The position numbers and the translations under genes were made by a program. Positions 18,798-28,975 of a stretch of 64,000 nt of DNA are shown here, piece after piece. The first letter of the stretch is position 1. Each line of letters begins with the position of its first letter. Origin of the DNA: Agromyces soli (lineage in GTDB: Bacteria; Actinomycetota; Actinomycetes; Actinomycetales; Microbacteriaceae); contig NZ_CP094533.1 in NCBI RefSeq assembly GCF_022811605.1, forward strand, positions 1,364,001-1,428,000, given 5' to 3'. The notes beneath the pieces were generated by a model. That model was not told the DNA's origin. It did no database searches and saw only the letters and a program-made list of their open reading frames with translations.

Positions 18798-19547
18798 CTA
18801 CTTCAGGAGATCGGGGTCGATCTGGATGCCCGTGATCGTGTTGATCGCGAGCACCAGGATCAGCGCGTTGAAGAAGAAGCTGAGCGAGGTGTGCCAGATC
18901 ACGGTCCAGCGCATGCGGGTCGTCGTGACCTGCACGTCGGACACCGAGAAGTTCGTCGCGTTCGTGAAGGCGAAGTAGACGAAGTCGATGAGCTCCGGCT
19001 CCGGGGTCTTCGGGAACTCGAGCGGCCGGATCCCGGCCGCCCGGTGGTAGCGCGAGTAGTAGATCCGTGCCCAGCCCCAGTGGAACAGCCCCCAGGCCAC
19101 GAGCATCGCCCAGACGGCGAACAGCTCGATGAATCCGCTCCACTCGGGGTCGTTCCGCAGCACGATGAGCTGGATCGCGGCGACGATGCCGACCGTGCTC
19201 GACGAGAACGTGAGCAGGCTCGCGGCGATGCGCATGGCGGGGTGGGCGAGGAAGCGACGCGTCCCGTCCCGCCCGGTCATGCCCGGCATCCGGACCGCGA
19301 GGTTCAGCGCGACGATCGTGACCACGAGGTAGAAGGTGCCGACGAGGCACCAGCCGACGAGGTCCTCGATGTCGTCGCCGAGGATGAAGGCGACGCCGAG
19401 CCAGACGAGCGGGATCTGGATCGCGAGCCCGAGCGACTCCGCGACCATCGCCCACACGTCGGCGCGGTGCGTGGCCGCGCTCGCGGAACGCGTCGCCGCG
19501 CTCGTCGACGGCTTCGCGCTCGTCGACCGCTTCGCGCTCGTCGACAC
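18798..19547 (-). CDS. DUF1345 family membrane protein
   Basis: 249 residues from GTG at 19547, preceded by AAGGAG seven bases upstream, which is why this start is preferred to the ATG at 19589. Five or so membrane helices; the segments YYSRYHRAAGIRPLEFP and DFVYFAFTNATNFSVSDVQVTTTRMRW are the conserved DUF1345 region. Function unknown. The first 25 residues are a serine/threonine/lysine repeat (STSAKR, STSAKP). Confidence 0.75.
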   Translation of the reverse strand: MSTSAKRSTSAKPSTSAATRSASAATHRADVWAMVAESLGLAIQIPLVWLGVAFILGDDIEDLVGWCLVGTFYLVVTIVALNLAVRMPGMTGRDGTRRFLAHPAMRIAASLLTFSSSTVGIVAAIQLIVLRNDPEWSGFIELFAVWAMLVAWGLFHWGWARIYYSRYHRAAGIRPLEFPKTPEPELIDFVYFAFTNATNFSVSDVQVTTTRMRWTVIWHTSLSFFFNALILVLAINTITGIQIDPDLLK

Positions 19548-19736
19548 GATGGGCTCCTTCCCCGGGCGAGCGGCGGGTCGCCGCGGCATCCCGCCGTCTG
19601 CTCGTAGCCTGCCGCAGCGCGGGCGCGAGCGCCAGCATCGGGCGCGAGGGATGCCTCGGGGCGGCCCCTCGCCCGCGGCGCGTCGACGTCGTCAACCCCC
19701 TCGCCGCCCGGTGCCCGCGCACGTAGCCTCGCCCGC

Positions 19737-20471
19737 ATGAGCGAGCTTCCCGATTTCTCCGACCTCCGCGCGCTGTACGTGAACTGCACGCTGAAGCGCA
19801 GCCCCGAGCGCAGCAACACGCAGGGACTGATGGACGCGAGCATCGCGCTCATGCGCGAGCACGGCGTGCACGTCGACCTCCTGCGCTTCGTCGACCTGGA
19901 CGTCGCCACGGGCGTGTACCCGGACATGCGGGAGCACGGCTGGGCCACGGACGCCTGGCCGGACGAGGTGTGGCCGCTCGTCGAGGCCGCCGACATCCTC
20001 GTGATCGGCGGACCCATCTGGCTCGGCGACAACTCCTCGGTGACGAAGCGGCTGATCGAGCGGCTCTACGCCATGAGCGGCGAGCGCAACGAGCGCGGCC
20101 AGTACGTCTCCTACGGCAAGGTCGGCGGGGCGATCATCACCGGCAACGAGGACGGCATCAAGCACTGCGCCATGGACGTGCTGTACAGCCTGCAGCACAT
20201 CGGCTTCGCCATCCCGCCCGGCGCCGACGCGGGCTGGGTCGGCGAGGCGGGCCCCGGGCCGAGCTACCTCGATCCGGGATCCGGCGGCCTCGAGAACGAT
20301 TTCACCAACCGGAACACGACGTTCCTCAGCTACAACCTGCTGCACCTCGCGCGCCTGCTGAAGGACGCGGGCGGTTTCCCCCTCGGCGGCAACTCGATCG
20401 CCGAGTGGGAGGAGGGCCAGCACTCCGGCTTCGAGCCGAACCCGTACGGCGCCAACCCCGAGTACCGCTGA
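19737..20471 (+). CDS. Flavodoxin family protein / NADPH-dependent FMN reductase-like
   Basis: 244 residues with a flavodoxin-like fold: ALYVNCTLKRSPERSNTQGL near residue 12 for phosphate binding of FMN, and ADILVIGGPIWLGDNSSVTKRLIERL near 82. It resembles iron-sulfur flavoprotein/NAD(P)H-dependent oxidoreductases. Cytoplasmic, substrate unknown. TAGCCT at 19724-19729 precedes the ATG by seven bases. Convergent with the phosphonate operon. Confidence 0.8.
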   Translation: MSELPDFSDLRALYVNCTLKRSPERSNTQGLMDASIALMREHGVHVDLLRFVDLDVATGVYPDMREHGWATDAWPDEVWPLVEAADILVIGGPIWLGDNSSVTKRLIERLYAMSGERNERGQYVSYGKVGGAIITGNEDGIKHCAMDVLYSLQHIGFAIPPGADAGWVGEAGPGPSYLDPGSGGLENDFTNRNTTFLSYNLLHLARLLKDAGGFPLGGNSIAEWEEGQHSGFEPNPYGANPEYR

Positions 20472-20518
20472 GCGCGGTCAGTGCGGGCGGCCGGAGCGGG
20501 TGGGCAGGGGCAGCGCGC

Positions 20519-21646
20519 TCAGTGCGCGTGCGGGTCGACGGCGACGCGCACGTGCGTGCCGGCCGCGGCCGCGACGAGCGCCTCGTCGAGCGCGTCGAGC
20601 GGGAAGCGCGCGCCGACCAGCTGTTCCGCGGCGAACGGCCCGGGCGTCGCCGCGAGGAAGTCGATCGCGCCCTGCAGGTGCGTCGGCGCGTAGTTGTGCA
20701 CCCCGCGCACGGTGAGCAGGCGCCGCACCAGCCGCTCGGGGTCGAGCTCCACCGACGGCCCCGGTGAGACGCTGCCGACGAGCACGACCGTGCCGCCCAC
20801 GTCGCTCGTCTCGAGCAGGGCGCGCACCGAGGCGGCGGCGCCGGATGCCTCGACCGAGAGCACCGGGGCGCCCCGCCCGTGCCCGGCGAGCTGGCCCGCG
20901 AGGGCGCCGCCGCTCGGGTCCAGCACGGCTCGCGCACCGAATCGGCGCGCAGTCTCCCGGCGGGCGACGTCGGGGTCGACGACCGTGACGGTCGCGCCCG
21001 CCGCGCTCGCGATCGCGGTGACGGCCAGGCCGATCATGCCGGCGCCCGCCACGAGCACCTCGGCGCCGTCGAGCGGGGCGCCGCCCCCGGCATCCAGCGC
21101 GGCGACCGCCGTCGCGGTCGAACAGGAGGCGGGCGCCGCGAGCTCGGCCGGCATCGTCTCGGGGACGCGCACGATGCCGGTGCCGCGGAGCAGGTGCACG
21201 TGCGTCGCGAAGCCCCCCGAGAGCTCCCAGCCGCGCTCGAGCCGCTCGTGCCCGTACTTGCGCAGCTCGTGGCACTTCTGCGGAAGCCCGCGCAGGCAGC
21301 GTTCGCACGCCCCGCAGCTCGCCGTGACGGTCCACACCACCCGGTCGCCGAGCGCGAGCACCGCGCCGTCGACGGAGGAGGCCCCGCCAGGGCCGAGGGC
21401 GACGACACGGCCGACCTGCTCATGCCCGAGCACACCGGGCGCGGGCTGCCTGCGGTGACCGAGCACCGTGTGCACGTCGGAGCCGCAGACCGTCGCGAGC
21501 TCGACCTCGACGAGCGCCTCGCCGGGCCGCAGTTCGACGCCCGGCACCGCGATCGACTCGTGCGAGCGACCCGGCTCGTGCCACACCATCGCCGCCGGCG
21601 ACGGGGTCACGAGCACCGCTCCGGCCGAGGTGCGCGCGGGACTCAC
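20519..21646 (-). CDS. Zinc-binding alcohol dehydrogenase of the phosphonate operon (HpnZ-like)
   Basis: 375 residues from a GTG whose GTGA overlaps the previous stop. Medium-chain dehydrogenase: catalytic zinc site VCGSDVHT and GHEQVG near residues 58-85, four structural cysteines in CGACERCLRGLPQKC near 117, nucleotide loop GAGMIG near 200. Position and sequence fit the phosphonate-associated alcohol dehydrogenases (proposed HpnZ). It could oxidise or reduce the aldehyde or alcohol left by C-P bond cleavage; the exact reaction is not established. Confidence 0.82.
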   Translation of the reverse strand: MSPARTSAGAVLVTPSPAAMVWHEPGRSHESIAVPGVELRPGEALVEVELATVCGSDVHTVLGHRRQPAPGVLGHEQVGRVVALGPGGASSVDGAVLALGDRVVWTVTASCGACERCLRGLPQKCHELRKYGHERLERGWELSGGFATHVHLLRGTGIVRVPETMPAELAAPASCSTATAVAALDAGGGAPLDGAEVLVAGAGMIGLAVTAIASAAGATVTVVDPDVARRETARRFGARAVLDPSGGALAGQLAGHGRGAPVLSVEASGAAASVRALLETSDVGGTVVLVGSVSPGPSVELDPERLVRRLLTVRGVHNYAPTHLQGAIDFLAATPGPFAAEQLVGARFPLDALDEALVAAAAGTHVRVAVDPHAH

Positions 21647-22446
21647 GCCGACGCGCCGGGGTCGACCTCGAGGCGCTCCGCGTCGAGGCCGAGCAGTGCG
21701 GGCAGCTCGGCCACCGAGGCGAGCACCTCGTCGGCCCCCGCCTCCTCGAGTGCTGCGCGGTCGTGGGCGCCGGTGAGCACCCCGACGACGAGCCCGGCGC
21801 CCGCGTTCACGCCGGAGAGCATGTCGCTGCGGGTGTCGCCGACCACGGCCATCGCGTCGACCGAGCTCGTGCCGGTGCGCAGCAGTGCGGTGAGCGGCAG
21901 GTCGGGGTGCGGGCGGCCGCGCCCGGCGTCGGCCGGGGCGAGCACGAGGTCGGCGAGCCCGGTCCAACCGAGCGCGGCGAGCAGGGCGTCGCGCGTCGCC
22001 GAGGAGAACCCGGTGGTCAGGACGACGGATGCCCCGGCTTCGCGCAGCGCGCGGATCGCGGCCTCCGCCCCGGGGATCGCCGCGACGCCGACCTCGTCGA
22101 TGAGCTCGGCGTAGGCGCGCTCGAACTCCTCGTTGGCGCGCTGGGCGACGGCCTCGTCGCCGGTGAGCACCCGGAACACCTCGATCTTCGACTGGCCCAT
22201 GGTGTCGCGCACGTACTGCAGCGCGGCCTCCCGCTGCTCGCCCTCCGGGGCGAAGCCGGCGCGTTCGGCCGCGAGGGCGAAGGCGCGCTCGACGAGTCCG
22301 TCGTCGCGGACGGTCGTGCCGGCGAGGTCGAGCACGACGAGCTCGATCTCGTGGGCGTCCTCGAGCTCGGCGAGGTCCTCGTCCTCGCGGTCCTCGGGGG
22401 AGGCGAGCTCGGGCTCGGCCAGTCCGGTTGCGGTGTCGATGGTCAT
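21643..22446 (-). CDS. Phosphonatase-like HAD hydrolase (PhnX-like)
   Basis: 267 residues, HAD superfamily with the phosphonatase signature: D40-L-A-G-T44 in place of DxDxT, the cap lysine K87 in TMGQSK that in phosphonatase forms a Schiff base with phosphonoacetaldehyde, and an arginine (GRGRPHPD) replacing the usual HAD lysine. GDTRSDM supplies the last motif. It would release phosphate from phosphonoacetaldehyde or a close analogue. The first 33 residues are an acidic extension. ATGA/GTGA overlaps tie it to both neighbours. Confidence 0.82.
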   Translation of the reverse strand: MTIDTATGLAEPELASPEDREDEDLAELEDAHEIELVVLDLAGTTVRDDGLVERAFALAAERAGFAPEGEQREAALQYVRDTMGQSKIEVFRVLTGDEAVAQRANEEFERAYAELIDEVGVAAIPGAEAAIRALREAGASVVLTTGFSSATRDALLAALGWTGLADLVLAPADAGRGRPHPDLPLTALLRTGTSSVDAMAVVGDTRSDMLSGVNAGAGLVVGVLTGAHDRAALEEAGADEVLASVAELPALLGLDAERLEVDPGASA

Positions 22447-23696
22447 CTCGTGCCTTCCTGCTGGTGCCGCGTGCGCGGCGTCTGGGTCTGCGTCCCGGCC
22501 GGCGTCCGGGGTGCGGCGTCGGCGAAGCCGGCGACGACGTGCTCGGCGAGGCCGAGGCCGGTCGTCATCCCGATGCCCGTCGTCGCGGCGGCGAGGTGCA
22601 CGCCGGGACGGGCCTCGAGGTCGAGGAACTCGTCGCGGCCGCTCGCGTACACGCCCTGCCAGCGCTCGAGCACCCGGGGAGTCGCGCCGAACAGCGCTTG
22701 GAACTCCTCGAGCAGCGCGTCGGCGGCGGCCTCCGGCTGGAACGGGGTCACCGCCGTGCCGCGGTAGTGCGTATCCCCGACGATGAGGCTGCCGTCGGGC
22801 AGCTGCGTGTACATCTGGTTGAGGTCGAGCGCGGCGAGGTCCGGGCGTTCGCCGTGCAGGCGCTCGCGAAGTGCGTCGACCGCGGGCGTCGCCGCGAAGC
22901 CCGAGTAGCGCAGCAGCGACCAGCCGGTGAGCAACGGCGCATCGAGCGGCCGGGGGAGCTCCGCCGAGACGCGGAGCATGTCGAGGCCGCAGCGGACGAT
23001 GCCGAGGTCCTCGGCGACCTCGGGGAAGAGCTGGTCGACGTCATGGTTCGTCGCGACGACGATCCGCTCCGCCGCCACCTCGCCCCGGCTCGTCACGACC
23101 CGGCCGGGCTCGACGGCGCCGACGGCGGTGCGGAAGCGGAACTCGACGCCCCGCTCGCGCAGGTGCGCCGTGATCGCGGCGAGCGCCTGCCGGGGGTTCG
23201 CCTGCAGATCGAGGGGCAGCATCGCGCCGCCGACCGCGGAGCCCGCGGGGATCGGCAGCCGGGCGGCGATCTCGGCGGCGTCCAGGAGCTCCACCTCGGC
23301 GCGCCCGCTCGGGAGCTCCGGTGCGTCGCTCGCGCCGGCCCTGGCGGCCGCGAGCTCCTCCAGCACGGCGAGCTCGTCCGCGGCGCGGGCGACGACGAGC
23401 GTGCCCGACTCGCGCAGCCACACCCGGGCGTCGCGGGCCAGCCGCAGCCAGAGCTCGCGCGCGGCGAGGCCGTGACGGCGGGCGACGCCGGTCTGCGGGG
23501 TCACGCAGAGGTGGCCGAAGTTGCGGATCGAGGCGCCGTTCGCCTCGGCCCCGCGTTCGACGACGAGGACGCGCAGGCCCCGGCGGAGGCCGGCGTACGC
23601 CGCGCCGAGCCCGATCACGCCGCCGCCGACGACGACGAGGTCGTAGTGCCCGACGCTCAGCCCGACGTTCAACCCGGTGCTCAGCTCCGCGCTCAT
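22443..23696 (-). CDS. FAD-dependent oxidoreductase of the phosphonate operon (HpnW-like)
   Basis: 417 residues of the DAO/glycine oxidase family. FAD loop VVVGGGVIGLGAAYAGLRRG near residue 20, followed by VERGAEANGASIRNFGHLC. This family (proposed HpnW) recurs in phosphonate gene sets, where characterised members oxidise 2-aminoethylphosphonate or its N-methyl form to phosphonoacetaldehyde. No PhnW transaminase is in the operon, so this enzyme probably makes the substrate of the HAD protein. Start ATG at 23696 overlaps the phnE stop. Confidence 0.82.
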   Translation of the reverse strand: MSAELSTGLNVGLSVGHYDLVVVGGGVIGLGAAYAGLRRGLRVLVVERGAEANGASIRNFGHLCVTPQTGVARRHGLAARELWLRLARDARVWLRESGTLVVARAADELAVLEELAAARAGASDAPELPSGRAEVELLDAAEIAARLPIPAGSAVGGAMLPLDLQANPRQALAAITAHLRERGVEFRFRTAVGAVEPGRVVTSRGEVAAERIVVATNHDVDQLFPEVAEDLGIVRCGLDMLRVSAELPRPLDAPLLTGWSLLRYSGFAATPAVDALRERLHGERPDLAALDLNQMYTQLPDGSLIVGDTHYRGTAVTPFQPEAAADALLEEFQALFGATPRVLERWQGVYASGRDEFLDLEARPGVHLAAATTGIGMTTGLGLAEHVVAGFADAAPRTPAGTQTQTPRTRHQQEGTR

Positions 23697-25353
23697 CGGA
23701 ACACCCGCCGCATCCACATCGCGAGGCCCTCGACGGCGAGCACCGTCACGAGGATCATCAGCACGATCGCCGTCACGACGCCGTAGTTGGAGCCCTGACC
23801 GGCGTTCAGCAGGTAGTAGCCGATACCGCCGCCGCCGACGATGCCGAGAATCGTCGCCGCGCGGATGTTCGTGTCGAGCAGGTAGAAGCTGTGCCCGATG
23901 ATCGCGGGCGCGCCCTGCGGCAGCGTGGCGGCGGCGTAGCGCTGGAAACGACTCGCCCCGGTCGCGGTGATGGCCCGCTCCGGCCCGCCCTTCACCTCTT
24001 CGAGCGAGTCGGCGATGAGCTTGCCGGCGAGCCCGATGCCGCCGAAGGCGAGCGCGAGAGTTCCCGCCTGCGCGCCGAGGCCGGTGATGACGATGAGCAC
24101 GATCGCGAGGATCACCTCGGGCACCCCGCGGATGCCGACGAGGAGGAATCGCGCGCCCGCCCGGGTGCCGCGGTTCGGTGCGACGTTTCGGGCCGCGAGG
24201 GAGCCGATCACGATCGAGGCGAGCAGTGTCAGCACGGCCGCCGCGAGGGCGATGGCGATCGTCTCGAGCATCGCACCCGACATCCGCGTCCAGTCGTAGG
24301 CGCCGAAGCTCGGCGGCCAGAACTGCGCCGCGACCGGCGGGATCTTCGCCCACACCGTGACGAGGTCGCCCCACTGGATGTTGCAGACCGCGATCGCACC
24401 GATGAGGAGGGCCGCCGTCACCCAGCCCCAGACCGTCGTGCGCACGCGGGCACCGGTCCACGGGCGGCGGACCGCGGCCTCGGCGGTCGTCGCGGCGAGC
24501 GGCCCGCCACTCGCCCGGCCGCCGTGCAGCATGGCCCGTCGCACCGCGCTCGAGATGAGCTCCATGAGCACGCAGAGGGCGAACATGACGATCGCGATGC
24601 CGAGCCCGAGCGAGTAGTTCAGCGACTTGAAGGCGTGCGACATCTCGAGGCCGAGGCCGGCGACGCCGACGTAGCCGAGCACGACCGATCCGCGCAGGTT
24701 GATGTCGTTGCGGTGCAGCACCGTCGCCACCCAACTCGGCAGCACCTGCGGCAGGATGCCGCTCGTGAACTCCTGCAGCTTCGAGCCGCCGGCGGCCCTG
24801 ATGGCCCGACGCGGGCCTTCGTCGATCTGCTCGATGGCGTCGGCGAAGAGCTTCGAGATCATCCCGATCGAGTGGATGCCGATCGCGAGGATGCCGGGCA
24901 GCGAGCCGAGCGAGAACAGCAGCACGAACACCATGGCGAGCACGACGTCGGGCAGCGCGCGGGTGAAGACCGTGATGAAGCGGGCGGCCGCGCGCCATCC
25001 GGGCCCCGGCGTCGTGTTCGACGCCGCGAGATAGGCGATCGGAACCGAGCAGATCGCGGCGAACAGGGTGCCCGTCACGACGATGCCGAGGGTGAGCGCG
25101 GTGAGCTGGACGAGTTCGAGCGGCTCGGGGAAGCGGATCGTGCCGACGCGAGTGAAGAAGCGCTCGGCGTTCGACCAGCTCTCGAGCATCGACGGCAGCG
25201 AGATGCCGAGCGAGTTCAGGGCGAAGAGCGAGGCCACGACGAGGGCGACGAGGGTGAGGGCTGCTGCGATCCGCTCCGGCGAGCGGCGGTGCGCGGGGGC
25301 GCGCTCGGCGACGGAGCCGGAGGCGGAAGCTCCTGCGGTGGAGGCGAGGGCGG

Positions 25354-25357
<4 letters not shown>
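23693..25357 (-). CDS. phnE: Phosphonate ABC permease PhnE, two permease domains fused
   Basis: 554 residues made of two PhnE-like domains in tandem, each with about five or six helices and an EAA loop (domain 1: DEGPRRAIRAAGGSKLQEFTSGILPQVLP; domain 2: KGGPERAITATGASRFQRYAAATLPQGAP). Many species encode phnE as one 260-residue gene or two separate genes; here one chain supplies the dimer. It works with the PhnC ATPase and PhnD binding protein encoded upstream. ATG overlaps the phnC stop by four bases. Confidence 0.9.
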
Positions 25358-26205
<848 letters not shown>

Positions 26206-26257
26206 GTCGGCTCGTTCCGGTTCGGTGGCGTGCATTCGGGTGGTCAGGCCGCGGGGA

Positions 26258-27181
26258 TCAGCCCTGGCACTGCTCCGCGTTGGTCTTCTTGCAGATGTCG
26301 CGGATGGTGTCGTAGTACGCGTCGTCGACGGGCTTGGTCTCGAAGAAGACCGAGCGGAAGCCGTCGGAGTCGGCGCTCTTCACGCCCGAGGCGATGATGT
26401 CGTCGATCGTCACCTCGCCGAGCAGCTCGGTGATCTGCGTCTTCAGCTCGGCCGGGAGCGAGTTCGAGACGACGATCGGGGCGCCGGGGACCATGGTCTC
26501 CGCGACGACCTTGACCTGGTCGCTCTTCGCGACCTCGCTGTCCTCGGCGAAGCCCGCCTCGCACTCGACGCCCTCGCCGACCTTGCTGACGCTGACGTCG
26601 TGCTTGCCGGCGAACACCGGGGTGATGTCCTGCTCGGGGTCGACGCCGGCCTCGAGGAGGTTGTACGTCGGGAAGAGGTAGCCGGAGGTCGACGACGGGT
26701 CGACGAAGCAGACCTTCTTGCCGGCGAAGCCCGCGAGGTCGGTGATGCCGCTGCTCGCGGGCACGATGGCCTGCGAGTAATAGCCCGGCTCCTGGCCCTC
26801 GGCCGTGACGATCGAGGAGATCGGGGTGAGCTCGGCGCCGTTGTTCGTGGCGGTCACGTAGGTGAAGCCGGAGAACGAGGCGACGTCGATCTTGCCGGCG
26901 ACCGCAGCCTCGATGAGCGCCGCGTAGTCGGTCGACTCGTGGTACTCGACGGTCTTGCCGGTCTCCTGGGCGAGGTAGTCCAGGAGCGGCTGGTAATTGG
27001 TCTCGGTGTCGACCGAGTCGGGCACGACGCCGAACACGAGGGTGTTCGCGTCGACGGCGAAGCCGGCCGCGTCGTCGCCGGACTCGCCGGCGGAGGCCGT
27101 GCCCGAACAGGCCGAGAGACCGATGGCGAGGGCGGCGGCGCCGAGGAGCGCGAACGCGGAGGTCGTGGTGCGGGTGATCAT
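26258..27181 (-). CDS. phnD: Phosphonate-binding lipoprotein PhnD
   Basis: 307 residues: a signal peptide with lipobox L-S-A-C25, then a periplasmic-binding-protein fold of the PhnD family (FGVVPDSVDTETNYQPLLDYLAQETGKTVEYHEST near residue 50; CFVDPSSTSGYLFPTYNLLEAG near 160). It is the surface-anchored receptor delivering phosphonates to PhnE/PhnC. First gene of the six-gene operon, so the promoter lies in the gap shared with the divergent regulator. Confidence 0.9.
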   Translation of the reverse strand: MITRTTTSAFALLGAAALAIGLSACSGTASAGESGDDAAGFAVDANTLVFGVVPDSVDTETNYQPLLDYLAQETGKTVEYHESTDYAALIEAAVAGKIDVASFSGFTYVTATNNGAELTPISSIVTAEGQEPGYYSQAIVPASSGITDLAGFAGKKVCFVDPSSTSGYLFPTYNLLEAGVDPEQDITPVFAGKHDVSVSKVGEGVECEAGFAEDSEVAKSDQVKVVAETMVPGAPIVVSNSLPAELKTQITELLGEVTIDDIIASGVKSADSDGFRSVFFETKPVDDAYYDTIRDICKKTNAEQCQG

Positions 27182-27241
27182 GACGGCCTTTCAGGCAGGG
27201 GTGCGGATGCTGGCGACGGCAACGCTGCCAGCTCACCCGAA

Positions 27242-27304
27242 AGATGTATACCGATCTCAGCGTGCATTCACGAGGTGTTCACTCTTCTTGCCCCGAAGGT
27301 GAAC
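27242..27304. promoter_or_regulatory. Divergent regulatory region phnD / GntR
   Basis: Within the 184-base gap, AGAT and ATCT flank GTATACCG at 27242-27257, and GTTCAC (27277-27282) faces GTGAAC (27299-27304). Both are candidate operators for the UTRA-type regulator. The AT-rich first site would overlap the phnD promoter. Confidence 0.45.
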
Positions 27305-27365
27305 CGCGGGTGTCCAGAAGCCCTCTGGCGTTTCGCTTCGCGCCGGCCGGAAGTAGTCTTCCTAC

Positions 27366-28115
27366 GTGACGTCGACGGTGTACAAGGAGATCGCCCAGGA
27401 ACTGCGGCAGCGGATCGCGAGCGGGCAGCTCTCGCCCGGCGACGAGGTGCCGACCGAGGCCGAGCTCGCCGAGCAGTGGCACACCTCGCGCGGGCCGGTT
27501 CGCAATGCGCTCGCCGAGCTCCGGCACGAGGGGCTCATCGAGACGAGCCGCGGGCGGCCGGCGCGGGTCATCGAGCGCAAGGCGCACCAGGCGGTCGACG
27601 TCTCGATTCCGTTCACCCGCTGGGCCCGGGAGCTCGGCGCCGAGCCCGGGGCGGTCACTCAGGAGGTCTCGCTCCGTCGGGCCGACGAGGAGCAGGCGCT
27701 CCTGCTCGGGGTGGAACCGGGCGAGCTCGTCGTGCACGTGCTGCGCCTGCGGCGGCTCGACGGTCGACCGGCGATGCTCGAGCGGCTCAGCTACGTCGAG
27801 GCCGCCGGGCGCATCCTGTTCGGCATCGATCTCGACGCCGTGTCGATCACCGAGGTGCTCGCCGAGCACGGCTTCGGTTCGAGCGACGTCGACCACGAGA
27901 TCGACGCCGTCGCGGCCGACGAGCTCGATGCGGCGCTGCTCGAGCTGCCGCTCGGCTCGCCGGTGCTGCGGCTCCGACGCATCTCCCGGGATGCCGAGGG
28001 GCGGGTGTTCGAGGCATCCGACGACCGCTACCGCAGCGACCTCGTGCGGTTCACCGTGGCCGCGTCCGGGCGCGCGCCGCGCGGCGAGCACTACCTGCGG
28101 CCGATCGGCGGCTGA
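27366..28115 (+). CDS. GntR/UTRA (HutC-type) regulator of the phosphonate operon
   Basis: 249 residues: GntR winged helix at residues 1-70 (VYKEIAQELRQRIASGQLSPGDEVPTEAELAEQWHTSRGPVRNAL) and a UTRA ligand domain from about residue 90. Divergent from phnD with a shared 184-base gap; HutC-type regulators in this position control phosphonate use. TAGTCT at 27354-27359 precedes the GTG by six bases: leaderless. Confidence 0.85.
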   Translation: MTSTVYKEIAQELRQRIASGQLSPGDEVPTEAELAEQWHTSRGPVRNALAELRHEGLIETSRGRPARVIERKAHQAVDVSIPFTRWARELGAEPGAVTQEVSLRRADEEQALLLGVEPGELVVHVLRLRRLDGRPAMLERLSYVEAAGRILFGIDLDAVSITEVLAEHGFGSSDVDHEIDAVAADELDAALLELPLGSPVLRLRRISRDAEGRVFEASDDRYRSDLVRFTVAASGRAPRGEHYLRPIGG

Positions 28116-28198
28116 GGCGTAGCGCGCACTACGATCGTGAGCCGCTCGACCGAGCCTGCCGCTTCGGCATCGCCCGTTTCAGAGCGGAAACACGGTGA

Positions 28199-28241
28199 AT
28201 GCAAGCATGTAGTAGCTTGCATGCATTAGCATGGCGTGCTA
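28199..28241 (+). promoter_or_regulatory. Operator-like repeats upstream of the dpp remnant
   Basis: ATGCAAGC (28199-28206) and GCTTGCAT (28215-28222) are a perfect 8-bp inverted repeat with an 8-nt centre; TAGCA/TGCTA (28227-28231/28237-28241) follows. The stretch is unusually A/T-rich. It probably once controlled the dpp operon and could bind the FCD-type regulator encoded downstream. Confidence 0.5.
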
Positions 28242-28327
28242 CATTCGCGACATCCGCAGGCGCCGGTGGCTGGGGAATCTCTTCGAGTGGATCACTGCCG
28301 CGGCGCCCGACCGCACCAGGAGATCTC

Positions 28328-28823
28328 ATGCGAAGAAGACTCGGTTCCCCCCTGCTCGTCGGCGCCGTCGCCGTCGGGCTGACCCTCACCGCGTGCGCAT
28401 CGGGCGCGTCCGACGAGCCGGCCCCCGATCTCGAGGCACGCCTCGTGGTCGCCGAACCGGCGCAGCCGCCGAACCTCGATCCGATGGTCTCCACCGCGAC
28501 GGCGACGTCCTCCGTCGCGGTCAACGTCTTCGAGACGCTGCTCACGACCGACGAGAACCTCGAGATCCAGCCGATGCTCGCGGAGCGCTTCGAGGTGAGC
28601 GACGACGGGGCGAGCTACACCTTCCACCTTCGGGACGGGGTGAAGTTCCACGACGGCACCTCGCTGGACTCGGCCGACGTCGTCGCCTCGATGGAGCGCT
28701 GGAGCCGGCTCTCCGGCCCCGGCCAGAGCTACTTCACCGGCGCGAGCTGGACCGCCGTCGACGAGCTCACCGTGCGCCTCGACCTCGAGACGCCGAGCTT
28801 CGGCGTGCCCCTGGCGCTGTCCG
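28328..28823 (+). pseudogene. Truncated dipeptide-type ABC binding protein (5' part only)
   Basis: AGGAGAT at 28318-28324 precedes ATG 28328. The product starts with a lipoprotein signal (lipobox L-T-A-C21) and continues as a family 5 solute-binding protein (PNLDPMVSTATATSSVAVNVFETL, YTFHLRDGVKFHDGTSLDSADVVASMERW). Homology stops after FGVPLALS, around residue 165 of an expected 500 or more. From there the DNA matches the end of a different gene (next entry), so the rest of this gene and the permease genes have been lost. Translation would continue in frame into the regulator downstream. Confidence 0.8.
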
Positions 28824-28934
28824 GCCACCCGGCAGCTGATCTCGGCGGTCCCGGTGCCGGATCCCGTCGAGCAGCGTGCCCGACGAGCCGCGCTCGCGGC
28901 GAGCGGCGATCGGATCGCCGAGGAAGCCGGGTGA
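28824..28934 (+). pseudogene. C-terminal remnant of a DppF/OppF-type ATPase
   Basis: In the frame one base off from the binding-protein remnant, 28824-28934 reads TRQLISAVPVPDP and ends in RIAEEAG then TGA. The segment (HPY)TRxLLSAVPVPDP is the hallmark of the C terminus of oligopeptide-transport ATPases. So dppA start and dppF end are now adjacent, marking an internal deletion. Confidence 0.7.
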
Positions 28935-28975
28935 CGATCCGCTACGGTGAATCAATCTCGAAGGGGGAGGAACCC

